This document shows positions 38,143-46,280 of a stretch of 64,000 nt of DNA, piece after piece; within the stretch, counting starts at the first letter, position 1; every line of letters begins with the position of its first letter. Position numbers and translations under genes: made by a program. The DNA lies in NCBI RefSeq assembly GCF_021044425.1, contig NZ_JAJNEC010000001.1, positions 124,001-188,000 on the forward strand. The letters run 5' to 3'. The notes beneath the pieces were generated by a model, which was not told where the DNA came from, did no database searches, and worked only from the letters and a program-made list of their open reading frames with translations. This DNA comes from Niabella pedocola (GTDB taxonomy: Bacteria; Bacteroidota; Bacteroidia; Chitinophagales; Chitinophagaceae).

Positions 38143-38752
38143 CACCGGGTACTCCCTTACCGTTCTGTAAAGCAGTAACGACAATGATGGCGCAGGCGAT
38201 ATTTAGCTCCGCCAGGTGCTGTAATGGTTCAGGACATACAAAGCCCGGATGCAGCCGTCGTATCATCCGGCAACAATGGTCCTGCAGATGAGCAGTGCTA
38301 CCCGGATACCCGTCAAAACAGAAGGCTATTCCCGTACAAAACGGGCTGCACCATTGTAATAAGCAAACGGGCGCATCAGCCAGTGGCTGTATTACCCCAT
38401 TGGTTCTACGAAAGGCGATCGCCAGCTTACAGGCAGAGGGCTTCAATGCTTATGCAGTTAGCAATAACCGGTAGATCCCCGTAATTCTTTTTTATTGTCA
38501 ATCCTCTAAGACCGGGCCGCCAACACTTTAAAAAAATCCGGTCCTGTTTTGTAAAAGCGCCGGTCACCGGATGCCTGTAACATACCTCACGGCCCTATGC
38601 ATCCGGGGCTTTTGCGGCACATCGATATTACAGGTTCCCAAGTACCTGCTTTGTGGTGACTTTGTGGCTTATAACGATGCGGTGAAGAATTGATCATCCT
38701 GAGTATTCGATTTGCGTTGTAAAAACAATATGCCTATGACATGATATACATT

Positions 38753-38866
38753 CGTCACCCTGAGCGCAACAAAGTGAAGCCGAAGGGTCTCCCGATTTTC
38801 GAACTGCCTGTTATTAAAGGAATGCTTCCCTGCCGGCAGGCAGGGGCTGCGCTCTGCTGCACGACG
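38753..38866. repeat. Dispersed palindromic repeat, copy 1
   Basis: This copy starts CGTCACCCTGAGCGCAACAA and ends GCTGCGCTCTGCTGCACGAC. The two arms are imperfect inverted repeats of about 35 bp around a centre of about 35-40 bp. It is diverged, with an extra CTGCCGGCAGGCAG in the second half. Related copies lie at 38943-39000, 45872-45975 and 46051-46155. Confidence 0.75.
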
Positions 38867-38942
38867 GTGGTATAATGTTTTCGGCATGCGCGGAGTATCT
38901 GATAGAGAGCCTAATCAAAATGGCGATGACACTATATGCTTT

Positions 38943-39000
38943 CGTCACCTTGAGCGGAGCGTAGCGAAGTCGAAAGGTCTCACGATCTTTGGACAGTCCG
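38943..39000. repeat. Dispersed palindromic repeat, copy 2 (second arm missing)
   Basis: Begins CGTCACCTTGAGCGGAGCGT and runs to GGACAGTCCG, matching the first arm and centre of the family. The expected second arm is absent; the inverted-repeat element at 39007-39547 begins right there, so it may have inserted into or replaced that arm. Confidence 0.7.
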
Positions 39001-39006
39001 TAAACT

Positions 39007-39547
39007 TCTTTTTCCACTTTTTCTTGGCAAAAAGTGGAGCAAAAGCCAAGGTCAAACGAATGCTCCGCCGTTTGACCGGCCACGCACTGCATACCCGGAT
39101 CGAAAAGTAACAGTATCTTTTTTTCGAAGGAATAAGTTGAAGAACCTGTTGCCTGCTTGTTGTACAACACTTACGGCGCTGTTTTTTTACGAAGATGATC
39201 ACTTTTGGGAAAAATATATACTACGTAAAAAAGAGGCGCTGCGTCACTTACTGATGGTGGTAGTCGCTATTTCGTTTCAAGGTAATTATAGAAAGAACCC
39301 GCCCGATGAAAGTGAAATAAAAAAGGTGAACGTGTTCTTTCTTAGAAGGAAGTCCGCCGGGCAGTGAAAAGGGAAACCAAGCGGAATGGCGGCGGCGGAG
39401 GACGCGGGAATGAGTGTGGGCCGTCGCCAGTGCCTGAAGCGCCGGTTTTCCTGGTCCCGCCCCCCGGCGAAGAACAAACAGGCGGGATTCACCTCCTGGC
39501 GGACGAGATTTTTGCTCCACTTTTCATCGCTGGAAAAGTGGAAAAGA
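39007..39547. mobile_element. MITE-like element with ~37-bp imperfect terminal inverted repeats
   Basis: The left end (39007-39043) reads TCTTTTTCCACTTTTT, a short spacer, then AAAAAGTGGAGCAAA. The right end (39511-39547), on the other strand, reads TCTTTTCCACTTTT, a spacer, then AAAAGTGGAGCAAA. Each end is also a small palindrome by itself. The 540-bp interior has a further hairpin (GGTCAAACG / CGTTTGACC at 39050-39078) and no transposase. No clear target-site duplication is seen. A non-autonomous element or a Bacteroidota intergenic repeat is the best reading. Confidence 0.5.
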
Positions 39548-39788
39548 AAAATGCATAACCTTTCATTATCCTGATTTATAAAGAACCATTGTCATCTTTG
39601 CATTGACTAATTGCAATCACTTCATTGATTTCGCCGCTTAAACAGCTTACTCGACACTACGGGCGCATTCTGCAAAAGAAACAGTAACATTAACGGTTTG
39701 GACTATAAATTGATGGCTATGGCGCGGATGGGCGCGGGGAAAGCTGCTACTGTACGGTTTCCCGTAAAAATAATCCCTGGCATGACGA

Positions 39789-39796
39789 TACATTTG
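39789..39796 (+). promoter_or_regulatory. Possible -7 promoter element for the DUF4236 gene
   Basis: TACATTTG is an exact match to the Bacteroidota -7 consensus TAnnTTTG and lies 39 bp before the ATG at 39835. No well-spaced TTTG -33 element is found, so support is limited. Confidence 0.3.
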
Positions 39797-39834
39797 GAGG
39801 AAATAATAAATAAACCGCCTCCAATATTTTAGTT

Positions 39835-40902
39835 ATGAATTGGAAATACCGACCAGACTTTCAGGCCTTCCCGGGTGTAAAACTTTCCTATGGAAAGCAA
39901 GGAATTAAAACAGACATCGTTCCAGCTATTAGTACTGCTGACGAGGACGCCGCCATAAGTAAAGAAAAACTGATGAACCGGCTTTATAAGCCCTATGATC
40001 CGCAACATGAAATAAAAAGTGGCGCTACCCATTCGCTCACATCTGATCATCTGAAAGAGTTTAAAAGACTGCTGTTGAATGCTTCAGATGTACGGGAAGA
40101 GACAGCTGCGCTGTTAAAACAAAGGGAACAGCAGTACGGTGCAGTAAGCGGCAAACTAAACAGGCTCAGGAAAAGTCTTTTTAAATCATTTTATAAAAAG
40201 AAAATTACCCGCCTCGAAGAGGAGTCCGGCACGCTAAATGAACAAAAAGAGGAGTTGACCGAGCAGCTCCGTTTGTCCGTTATTAACCTGGAAATTGATA
40301 CGGAAGATATTTATTTTGAAAAATACCAGAATATAAAGGAAGCGTTTCAACTCCTGAAACGTTCTAAAAAGAAATGGGATTTTACCAGCTCACGCGCCAC
40401 CAACAGGGTGGCGGAGCGTACTTCTGCTGCCAACACCATTACAAGATCAGAAATAGAATTAACGGAACGTACATTGCCCATATTGAATGCGGATGAGCCG
40501 GCTTTTTGTATTCATAACGTAAATGGCGGGGATATTTATTTTTTCCCGGCATTTATGATTGTATATGAATCGAAAGAGCATTTTGCACTCATCGATTATA
40601 CGGATGTGACGATTGATTTTTTGATTACAGAATTTATTGAAAGCGGGCAGGTGCCGGATGATTCAGAAATTGTGGGACGTACCTGGGTTAAGGTAAATAA
40701 AGATGGCTCTCCAGACAGGCGATTTGCCAATAATTACCAGATACCGATCGTGGAATATGGCCAGTTGCGTATTCAATCAACCACGGGCGTTAATGAGCTG
40801 TATTGCTTTAGCAACAAAGAATATACTTCCTTGTTTTATAAAGCGGTTTATGATTATATAGACAGTTTGAAGACCGCAAAGAAGCTGTTAGCAAATTTTT
40901 GA
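39835..40902 (+). CDS. DUF4236-containing protein with coiled coil and unknown C-terminal domain
   Basis: The 355-residue protein opens with a DUF4236-like domain (WKYRPDFQAFPGVKLSYGKQ, about 2-30), a short beta-hairpin module found at the start of many bacterial proteins of unknown role. A Lys/Glu/Leu-rich coiled coil spans about 70-165 (LLKQREQQYG to EELTEQLRLSV). The C-terminal half (about 200-355) is a mixed alpha/beta domain with PAFCIHNVNGGDIYFFPAFM, as in proteins that pair DUF4236 with a nuclease- or SPOR-like module, but I do not recognise it. No signal peptide is present, so it is cytoplasmic. It is the first gene of the accessory segment and stands alone; the neighbour at 41114 is convergent. 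Confidence 0.78.
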   Translation: MNWKYRPDFQAFPGVKLSYGKQGIKTDIVPAISTADEDAAISKEKLMNRLYKPYDPQHEIKSGATHSLTSDHLKEFKRLLLNASDVREETAALLKQREQQYGAVSGKLNRLRKSLFKSFYKKKITRLEEESGTLNEQKEELTEQLRLSVINLEIDTEDIYFEKYQNIKEAFQLLKRSKKKWDFTSSRATNRVAERTSAANTITRSEIELTERTLPILNADEPAFCIHNVNGGDIYFFPAFMIVYESKEHFALIDYTDVTIDFLITEFIESGQVPDDSEIVGRTWVKVNKDGSPDRRFANNYQIPIVEYGQLRIQSTTGVNELYCFSNKEYTSLFYKAVYDYIDSLKTAKKLLANF

Positions 40903-41113
40903 TTTGACACTGTTGCCTCTGGTTGAATTTAATGGGCATTCCGTATCTTGCGTAGGCCTCCCGGCCTGTGTAGGGGTATTACTGAACCTAAAGCCATTTT
41001 GATATCCGGATGCTGAATTTTTAAGATTCATGCAGATGCAAATCAGAGCAACGACCAAAGGCAAGTCAGCTGTTTGATTCTACGTAGATGCTTTATGAAA
41101 CAGTGTTCACAAA

Positions 41114-41485
41114 TCAAGATAAGTAAAGAAACGATTGTGGAGGCAGAAGATTATAATCGTCTTTGAGCGATTTGGGATGTTTATACTTCCGTTGATTCTT
41201 TATTTTAATAGCGAAGCCTTCTTCTTTATTGGAAAAATACTGGAAAAAGTACTCTCTAGTTATTCCTGAAAATTCTTGTGTTTCATTCCATAATTCCTCT
41301 AACTTGCTTTTTAGAATAAAATCAATTTCAAATTCACCAATAACTTTTTGCACAGGAGACGACGCATAAACTACAACTTTCTTCACATTGGTATTTTTAA
41401 AAATGGATCTTCTGAATTCAAAAAGCTTTGTTCCTTCAAATATCTTGTTAGCAAACTCTGGTTTAATCGACAATAAAACTTTCAT
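41114..41485 (-). CDS. Stand-alone ASCH-domain protein
   Basis: The 123-residue protein matches the ASCH/PUA-like fold: MKVLLSIKPEFANKIFEGTK followed by FEFRR, the usual N-terminal signature, then a strand with KVVVYASSPVQKVIGEF. ASCH domains bind RNA or modified nucleotides, and some have nuclease or amidohydrolase activity. The gene overlaps the upstream PIN-GNAT-ASCH gene by 23 bp, so translation is coupled. Because the larger protein ends in a related-looking module, the two may act together, for example as toxin and regulator or as two subunits recognising the same RNA feature. The function is not known. Composition is AT-rich compared with the PULs. Confidence 0.8.
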   Translation of the reverse strand: MKVLLSIKPEFANKIFEGTKLFEFRRSIFKNTNVKKVVVYASSPVQKVIGEFEIDFILKSKLEELWNETQEFSGITREYFFQYFSNKEEGFAIKIKNQRKYKHPKSLKDDYNLLPPQSFLYLS

Positions 41486-42968
41486 TACTCTTCGTGTCTT
41501 TTAATATTAACTCAAATTGATCTCTTGTAATTGACTTAAATCCTCTCGGGGCATCATCAACACCTTGTAATACCTCTAATTCAATTAGCCGTTGCATATT
41601 TATGCGATGAGGGAAAGAGTAAACATATAAAAATCTTACGACAAATGGCCTTGAATTTTTGTTATAATTCCACATTGCCTTCAATTCCGTTTCAGGAAAT
41701 ACACTGCCTTTCCTACACTGCTTGATGAAATTACTCTCTGTTTCAATATTATAGATCACTTCCTGAACCAAACCTATTGTAGAAACCACGCTTTTATAAT
41801 AGCCGCCAGTTCGGTAAAAAACCAACAAATCGCCGGTTTTTGGATGCGGCAGGATTGCCCTTGAAACGTACACTTTACTAATGCCGTTGCGGTGCGGAAA
41901 ATCCTCAATAAACTCTAAGGGGGATTCTGTGTTTAAAATAGAGTCAGGAAGTAGTTCTGTGTGATATTGCTCATAAATGGGAACAATGTAAATGCTTCTA
42001 TTACTTGAGATGTAAGGATAGTTTTTTTTTAAGTGATTAATATCGAAATTTGGCAAAAAATTTCTTACATATACTCGCTCACTTCCCTTCATCCCCCAGA
42101 AAGAAAAGCCCCATTGTTCCATCAAATCTATTAATCTTCTTTGCTCTTCCCTATGATCAAATATGGTTACATAAATTTCTTGTACATGGTTAGCTAATGC
42201 ATTATCAAAAATAATTTTCATAAAACGTTCGCCCAAACGGAATCCATTATTGATGACCTTAAAGGTCCCGACTTTTAAACGTTTCTTAGGCTTGAGACCC
42301 GGCGCTATATCGGAATAATTTTCATTTTCTGACTCTATCTTCAAATACAGGAATGATAATATTAAGTTGTTGTCTTTATTTACTGTGACATACGCTATGT
42401 CATCTGATTTTTTTATAAACCACCGCTCAAAACCGGGATAATCTTCTTTCAGGCTATCAAAAAAATGATCTGCGAGGTTAATTTGACCAAAATGTTTTTT
42501 ACTGACGTTTAGAACTTTATAATCGACTAGTTCGGGATGCTCCGAAAATATTTTTTCAAGAAAGGAATCGATTTTAAATACCCGATCTTGTATGTTAAGC
42601 ACTTTGGCCTTTGTATGAATTTTCTTGTCTTCCGAAATTAAAATATCAACGCGATCAGAAAATACTTCATTTAGTAATAGGGTATCATTAAGGTCATTTT
42701 GATTGGTGTCATACTTGTCTGAGACATTCTTAACTTGCTGCTGTAGTGGAGAAAGGAACTTTATCTGCTCATAACTATCAAGCTTAGTCATAAACGCTTG
42801 CACCGTTGCCTGATTGGGGTTTTTCTGGATCTCGCTAATTGTTATTGGATGTATGCACTTCGTATATTTGGCTCGATCCAGCCATCTAAAAAGAATACCT
42901 ATGTCTTGTTCTACAACGCGCCCGGCTTCTCTATGTATAATAATGTTGGTATCTAATAAAGCTTTCAT
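41463..42968 (-). CDS. PIN nuclease - GNAT acetyltransferase - ASCH/EVE-like fusion protein
   Basis: The 501-residue protein has three recognisable parts. Residues 1-140 form a PIN domain starting MKALLDTNIIIHRE, with likely metal ligands D6, E46, D95 and E113/D114 (NDLNDTLLL, ISEDKK). Residues about 175-305 fit a GNAT acetyltransferase, with the acetyl-CoA-loop-like NNGFRLGERFMKIIF and the typical end RLIDLMEQWGFSFWG. Residues about 325-500 look like an ASCH/EVE/PUA-type fold (HPKTGDLLVFYRTGGYYKSV, STIGLVQEVI). PIN domains cut RNA, and GNAT toxins can acetylate aminoacyl-tRNA, so the fusion suggests an RNA-targeting effector. It is 38 bp downstream of a membrane protein gene and overlaps the ASCH gene. 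No named system with this composition is known to me. Confidence 0.8.
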   Translation of the reverse strand: MKALLDTNIIIHREAGRVVEQDIGILFRWLDRAKYTKCIHPITISEIQKNPNQATVQAFMTKLDSYEQIKFLSPLQQQVKNVSDKYDTNQNDLNDTLLLNEVFSDRVDILISEDKKIHTKAKVLNIQDRVFKIDSFLEKIFSEHPELVDYKVLNVSKKHFGQINLADHFFDSLKEDYPGFERWFIKKSDDIAYVTVNKDNNLILSFLYLKIESENENYSDIAPGLKPKKRLKVGTFKVINNGFRLGERFMKIIFDNALANHVQEIYVTIFDHREEQRRLIDLMEQWGFSFWGMKGSERVYVRNFLPNFDINHLKKNYPYISSNRSIYIVPIYEQYHTELLPDSILNTESPLEFIEDFPHRNGISKVYVSRAILPHPKTGDLLVFYRTGGYYKSVVSTIGLVQEVIYNIETESNFIKQCRKGSVFPETELKAMWNYNKNSRPFVVRFLYVYSFPHRINMQRLIELEVLQGVDDAPRGFKSITRDQFELILKDTKSNESFIVD

Positions 42969-43006
42969 GTTTCTTTATTGTTTACTTTTGGTGATCATAG
43001 GTGGGT

Positions 43007-44023
43007 TTAGCCTTTTTTTGAACAGTTGAGTTTCGGCCAAAGGAAATATAGTAATGTACCTATGGCAATCAACATAGCAATGAGAAGTTCGATTGGTGTT
43101 TGTTTCCAAATCGGAGTTTTATTATTAATCCCTGCTCTAAAGCTGGGCAAGAACAGTAAAATGCCGGAGATCATATTTATTAAAATTGCCAGAATATATT
43201 GACCTGGTCCAATTCTCTCTTTTGTGTATATTGAAAAAAAAGAAAATGATTCCGAATCTTTCTTCTTATTAAAAACGACTATTAGCTCGTCATTCTTTAC
43301 TCTTTTATCTCCAAGGTATTTAGTGAAAGCTTCATATTCAAGAGTTCTCACACTCTTTAATGAATCATTTTCAAAGAATACAATATCATAGTCGTTGGGA
43401 ATAATAAAGAAGCAAAAACATGCCTTGATCTCACAAAAGTTTTTTTGTGAAAAAAGATCAATCATTTGGTCGGGAATGTTTCTTCGTTCGTTCACCTTTA
43501 TGTCATAAACGATAGTAGATTTGCTGATGCCCTTTTTATGCATTGATATAGTGGGCATTTGCGGTGCGATAGAAAATCTGAAATAGATATTTGCATTTGA
43601 TTCGGAGGTTCTGTAATGCTGAAGGTTAATTGTCAATTCAAGAATATCGTTCTGCTTTCTTGTAATTGAAACAGGTAAAATGCATAAATGATCTCTATTA
43701 GCGAAGTCGTGAATAACACCAAGCTTATTTCTTCCTCCGTCTAATGATTGAGTTTGTTTTATGGAATCGTTAAAGATAAACCTACTGTTTTCAGAATTGC
43801 TAAGTTTCTCATATAAATCTTTCTCTCCGGTTGACTTAGAAAGCCAGGGGATAAATACATTAATTATCAATTGATCTTGTGGGAGAGAATTTTTATAAAT
43901 TTCAAATCCAAATTCTACTAAAGTACTGTTGTTCTTAAATTCCCATAGACATACATGTGCTCGCTCAATTACCACAGGATTATTTGTAGTAGCATCCGTG
44001 AAAATAAAAAATGAATTATCCAT
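43007..44023 (-). CDS. Protein of unknown function with two C-terminal membrane helices
   Basis: This 338-residue protein is not recognised. The first ~270 residues are soluble and beta-rich with many aromatic and charged residues. Two membrane helices close the protein at about 277-296 (YILAILINMISGILLFLPSF) and 310-332 (PIELLIAMLIAIGTLLYFLW), with a basic tail. No signal peptide is present, so the large N-terminal part should be cytoplasmic. The gene lies 38 bp upstream of the PIN-GNAT-ASCH gene and 50 bp downstream of the XRE regulator on the same strand, and shares the AT-rich composition of the former. Tail-anchored proteins in such cassettes often serve as membrane effectors or sensors; that role is a guess here. 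Confidence 0.7.
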   Translation of the reverse strand: MDNSFFIFTDATTNNPVVIERAHVCLWEFKNNSTLVEFGFEIYKNSLPQDQLIINVFIPWLSKSTGEKDLYEKLSNSENSRFIFNDSIKQTQSLDGGRNKLGVIHDFANRDHLCILPVSITRKQNDILELTINLQHYRTSESNANIYFRFSIAPQMPTISMHKKGISKSTIVYDIKVNERRNIPDQMIDLFSQKNFCEIKACFCFFIIPNDYDIVFFENDSLKSVRTLEYEAFTKYLGDKRVKNDELIVVFNKKKDSESFSFFSIYTKERIGPGQYILAILINMISGILLFLPSFRAGINNKTPIWKQTPIELLIAMLIAIGTLLYFLWPKLNCSKKG

Positions 44024-44073
44024 TTTTAGCGCTAGAATTGGTTTTGAATAATAGGGTTAGGGATAAATCAGTT

Positions 44074-44481
44074 TTACTTCCGTTCAATCAACTTCTCCAA
44101 CCTCACCATCATTTCATCCTTCTCCTTCAACATCCTTTCATACAGCGCAATCTTTTCTTCATGAAGCTGAACTAATTTATCGATAGGATGAAAGGTCGGA
44201 TTTTCATTTCGTTGATATCCGATACCATGATCTCCAAATGTATTTGCAATCACATTCACCGCCTGTTCCTCGTCAAAATTCTGTATCGCCTCCACCGGTA
44301 TTTTCAGTGCAGCGGAAATTTGTTGCAGCAGGGGCGTATCAATGGTTTCTTTGGCTTCCAGCAGGGATATTTTCTTTTGGTTCCAGTCATCGCCCAGTTC
44401 ATAAGCCAGGGTTTCCTGTTTAATGCCCAGCATTTCGCGGAAACGCTTTACATTCCGGCCTTCGTGTATCTTTTTCTCCAT
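44074..44481 (-). CDS. XRE-family HTH regulator with C-terminal coiled coil
   Basis: From the start at 44481 (MEKKIHEGRNVKRFREMLGI) the protein has 135 residues. An upstream ATG at 44499 adds six residues. The Cro/C1-type helix-turn-helix occupies about 9-63 (IKQETLAYELGDDWNQKKIS). A Lys/Glu-rich helix at about 95-135 (KLVQLHEEKIALYERMLKEK) is a likely dimerising coiled coil. Such small regulators are common in Bacteroidota chromosomes and accompany many accessory cassettes. It stands first in the minus-strand row of four genes, so it could control them. It is less AT-rich than the next three genes, so it may also be an independent older gene. Confidence 0.8.
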   Translation of the reverse strand: MEKKIHEGRNVKRFREMLGIKQETLAYELGDDWNQKKISLLEAKETIDTPLLQQISAALKIPVEAIQNFDEEQAVNVIANTFGDHGIGYQRNENPTFHPIDKLVQLHEEKIALYERMLKEKDEMMVRLEKLIERK

Positions 44482-44661
44482 AATTGCTGTATTTATCAAT
44501 GGTTCAAATTTAGGGCTTTATAAGCAGTCAGCCACTGGTATAAAGATAGCTAAAATATCCTGCAAACAGTATAAAATATCCGGCAGATAACTTGCATATC
44601 CATGGGTGGCAGAGGTACTTTGTGGTGTTCTTATGACTCAAAAAACACTAAAACCAGAACA

Positions 44662-45288
44662 ATGAAAAACAAGGATCCCTTTTGTATGCGGGGCTGGGGC
44701 AGGGAAGGCATTACAGACCCCATCGAAGTATTTGCTGAAATTTTTTCTTATATGGATATGGGGGGCTGGCGGAGGCTCATAACAAAAATGGCAGCGCATG
44801 CATTGTCCGGCAGCATATACCGCCGGCGCGCACCCGGCGATGTATTGGTGGATATGAAAGTAGTACGGTCTGCACTGATGGCGGCATATGCGCTGCAAGG
44901 CGCCACCGGTAAGGATAGGGCTGCTACCGGGCAGGATCTGTGTTGTCCGGGGTCGTATGGCACAGACAAGGACCAACGCCGGCACTGGGACGATTTCCCG
45001 CGTAACCTGTCGTTTAAAGAGTATGGTCATCCCTACAGCGTATTTAAAAAACGGTTCCGGAAGCGCCCGCTCAGTCATTGGATCAATGATTGGGAGCAAC
45101 TGGTAACGGCCGCGCTGAACCCCTGCAACCTGGACGGGGAACGGTTGGTACTGCGTACCCGCACCGGTTTATTAAAACTGCTGGAAGCCGCACATGTGGC
45201 ATGGACGCGGGATGGAAATGGCGGGTTTATAAAACAGCATATCGCCCAACAACCCAACGGACAAACGAAACCGGCACCCGCTTCTTAA
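44662..45288 (+). CDS. Unknown protein upstream of a SymE-like toxin
   Basis: The start at 44662 (MKNKDPFCMRGWGREGI) gives 208 residues; an earlier ATG at 44602 would add 20 residues that do not look coding. I do not recognise the family. It is rich in Arg, Trp, Gly and Ala with a basic C-terminal half (KKRFRKRPLSHWINDWEQL), lacks a signal peptide and membrane helices, and is probably cytoplasmic and nucleic-acid binding by composition, which is only a suggestion. It ends 19 bp before the SymE-like gene on the same strand, so the two are likely cotranscribed. Base composition is GC-richer than the minus-strand cassette beside it. Confidence 0.65.
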   Translation: MKNKDPFCMRGWGREGITDPIEVFAEIFSYMDMGGWRRLITKMAAHALSGSIYRRRAPGDVLVDMKVVRSALMAAYALQGATGKDRAATGQDLCCPGSYGTDKDQRRHWDDFPRNLSFKEYGHPYSVFKKRFRKRPLSHWINDWEQLVTAALNPCNLDGERLVLRTRTGLLKLLEAAHVAWTRDGNGGFIKQHIAQQPNGQTKPAPAS

Positions 45289-45307
45289 CCCTCATAAAAC
45301 AACCATT

Positions 45308-45571
45308 ATGGCCATTATTGCAACCATGAAAAACAGTCCGGCCCCTCCAAAACTGCGCTGGTTAAAAGTGTATGAAAGGATCGTGAGCTACAATGCCGGT
45401 TACCTGCGCAATACCGTATCCCGTTTCCCGGAAATACGGTTGATGGGCAAATGGCTGGCAGATAGCGGCTTTATGCCGGGCGATGCGATACGGGTTTCCG
45501 TAGAAGCCGGTAAGCTGGTGATTACGCGGGATGCGGATGGGGAGGAGGGGATGGAAGCCCCGGCGGGCTGA
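45308..45571 (+). CDS. SymE-like type I toxin family protein
   Basis: The 87-residue protein carries the SymE_toxin pattern: an N-terminal strand (RWLKVYERIVSYN), then FPEIRLMGKWLADSGFMPGD and IRVSVEAGKLVITRD, an AbrB-like swapped-hairpin fold. In E. coli SymE is an SOS-induced protein that acts on RNA or the nucleoid and is repressed by the antisense RNA SymR. In Bacteroidota, SymE-like genes are frequent, often next to small unknown genes, and their toxicity is mostly untested. The preceding unknown gene ends 19 bp upstream. I cannot see a promoter for an antisense RNA with confidence. Confidence 0.82.
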   Translation: MAIIATMKNSPAPPKLRWLKVYERIVSYNAGYLRNTVSRFPEIRLMGKWLADSGFMPGDAIRVSVEAGKLVITRDADGEEGMEAPAG

Positions 45572-45707
45572 CCAAAGGCCTCTTATAGTCGTGCCGGGGC
45601 ATTTGCATAGCAGCATCAATAGGGCGATGACAATGCTTGCTTACGGTCACCCTGAGTTTTTCATTTGCGCTGCAAAATCGATGAGGCAATGATAAAACAC
45701 GCTTATA

Positions 45708-45776
45708 GTCATCCTGAACTTGTTTCAGGATCTATTAGAACGATCCACATAGAAGCTGAAACAAGTTCAGCTTGAC
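45708..45776. repeat. Palindromic repeat of the CATCCTGAACTTGTTTCAGGATC type
   Basis: GTCATCCTGAACTTGTTTCA (from 45708) and, inverted, GTCAAGCTGAACTTGTTTCA (ending 45776) form 26-bp arms around a short centre. Each arm is itself a small hairpin. The motif is common in intergenic DNA of many bacteria. Confidence 0.7.
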
Positions 45777-45871
45777 AAAAGTATAATTGATCAATGCATA
45801 GCAATATCTGTCATTGGCAGGGCGATGACATCATGTGCTTTCGTCAGCAAGCCCATGACAGATGAAGCTTT

Positions 45872-45975
45872 CGTCACCCTGAGCGAAACAAAGTGAAGCC
45901 GAAGCGTCTCTCGATCTTCGGACAGTCCGGTATTACAGGGTGCTTCGGCTGCGCTATGCTCCGCTCAGCACGACG
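45872..45975. repeat. Dispersed palindromic repeat, copy 3
   Basis: A complete copy: first arm CGTCACCCTGAGCGAAACAA continuing AGTGAAGCCGAAGCG, centre with TCTTCGGACAGTCCGGTATT, and second arm TGCTTCGGCTGCGCTATGCT continuing CCGCTCAGCACGACG. The arms are imperfect inverted repeats of each other. Confidence 0.8.
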
Positions 45976-46050
45976 CTTGTATAATCCTTTCGTCAAGTTG
46001 AGTATTTGATAGTGAAACCTAATCAATGTGGCAATGACATCATATCCTTT

Positions 46051-46155
46051 CGTCACCCTGAGCGAAACAAAGTGGAGCCGAAGGGTCTCCCGATCTTCGG
46101 ACAGTCCGGTATTTCAGGGATGCTTCGGCTGCGCTATGCTCCGCTCAGCATGACG
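46051..46155. repeat. Dispersed palindromic repeat, copy 4
   Basis: Nearly identical to copy 3, in the same orientation and 180 bp further on. The flanking lead sequence (AATGTGGCAATGACATCATA) is also shared in part with the other copies, so the repeated unit extends about 50 bp to the left. Confidence 0.8.
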
Positions 46156-46280
46156 GTATTGTGATTGTTCTTCTATACCTGACGTGATCTATCATTGGCA
46201 GTATTTGATAAGGAAACCTGGTCAATGCGGCAATGACATCATATGCCTTCCTCCTGATCCCGGTCCGGCAGCATACCCTA

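Larger units (their letters stand above)
38143..39834. other. 1.7-kb gene-free stretch with repeats, between PUL 1 and the accessory region
   Basis: No open frame here looks like a real gene. The left 550 bp (38143-38690) show no structure I can name. Two copies of a palindromic repeat (38753-38866, 38943-39000) follow, then an inverted-repeat-bounded element (39007-39547) whose inner frames are likely non-coding. Last come about 290 bp upstream of the DUF4236 gene. Confidence 0.6.

Noticed and set aside
38051..38484. Frames after the last GH89 gene on both strands
   Set aside because: They partly overlap the GH89 end, lack family resemblance and show no promoter or terminator context.
39364..39574. 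Short frames inside the MITE-like element
   Set aside because: Several frames of about 60 codons overlap on the same stretch, none with credible composition; likely spurious.
41114..44481. Known defence systems such as CBASS, Thoeris or a classical type II toxin-antitoxin pair
   Set aside because: No nucleotidyltransferase, TIR or SIR2 domain is seen, and the PIN protein is a large three-domain fusion without a small antitoxin of the usual kind.
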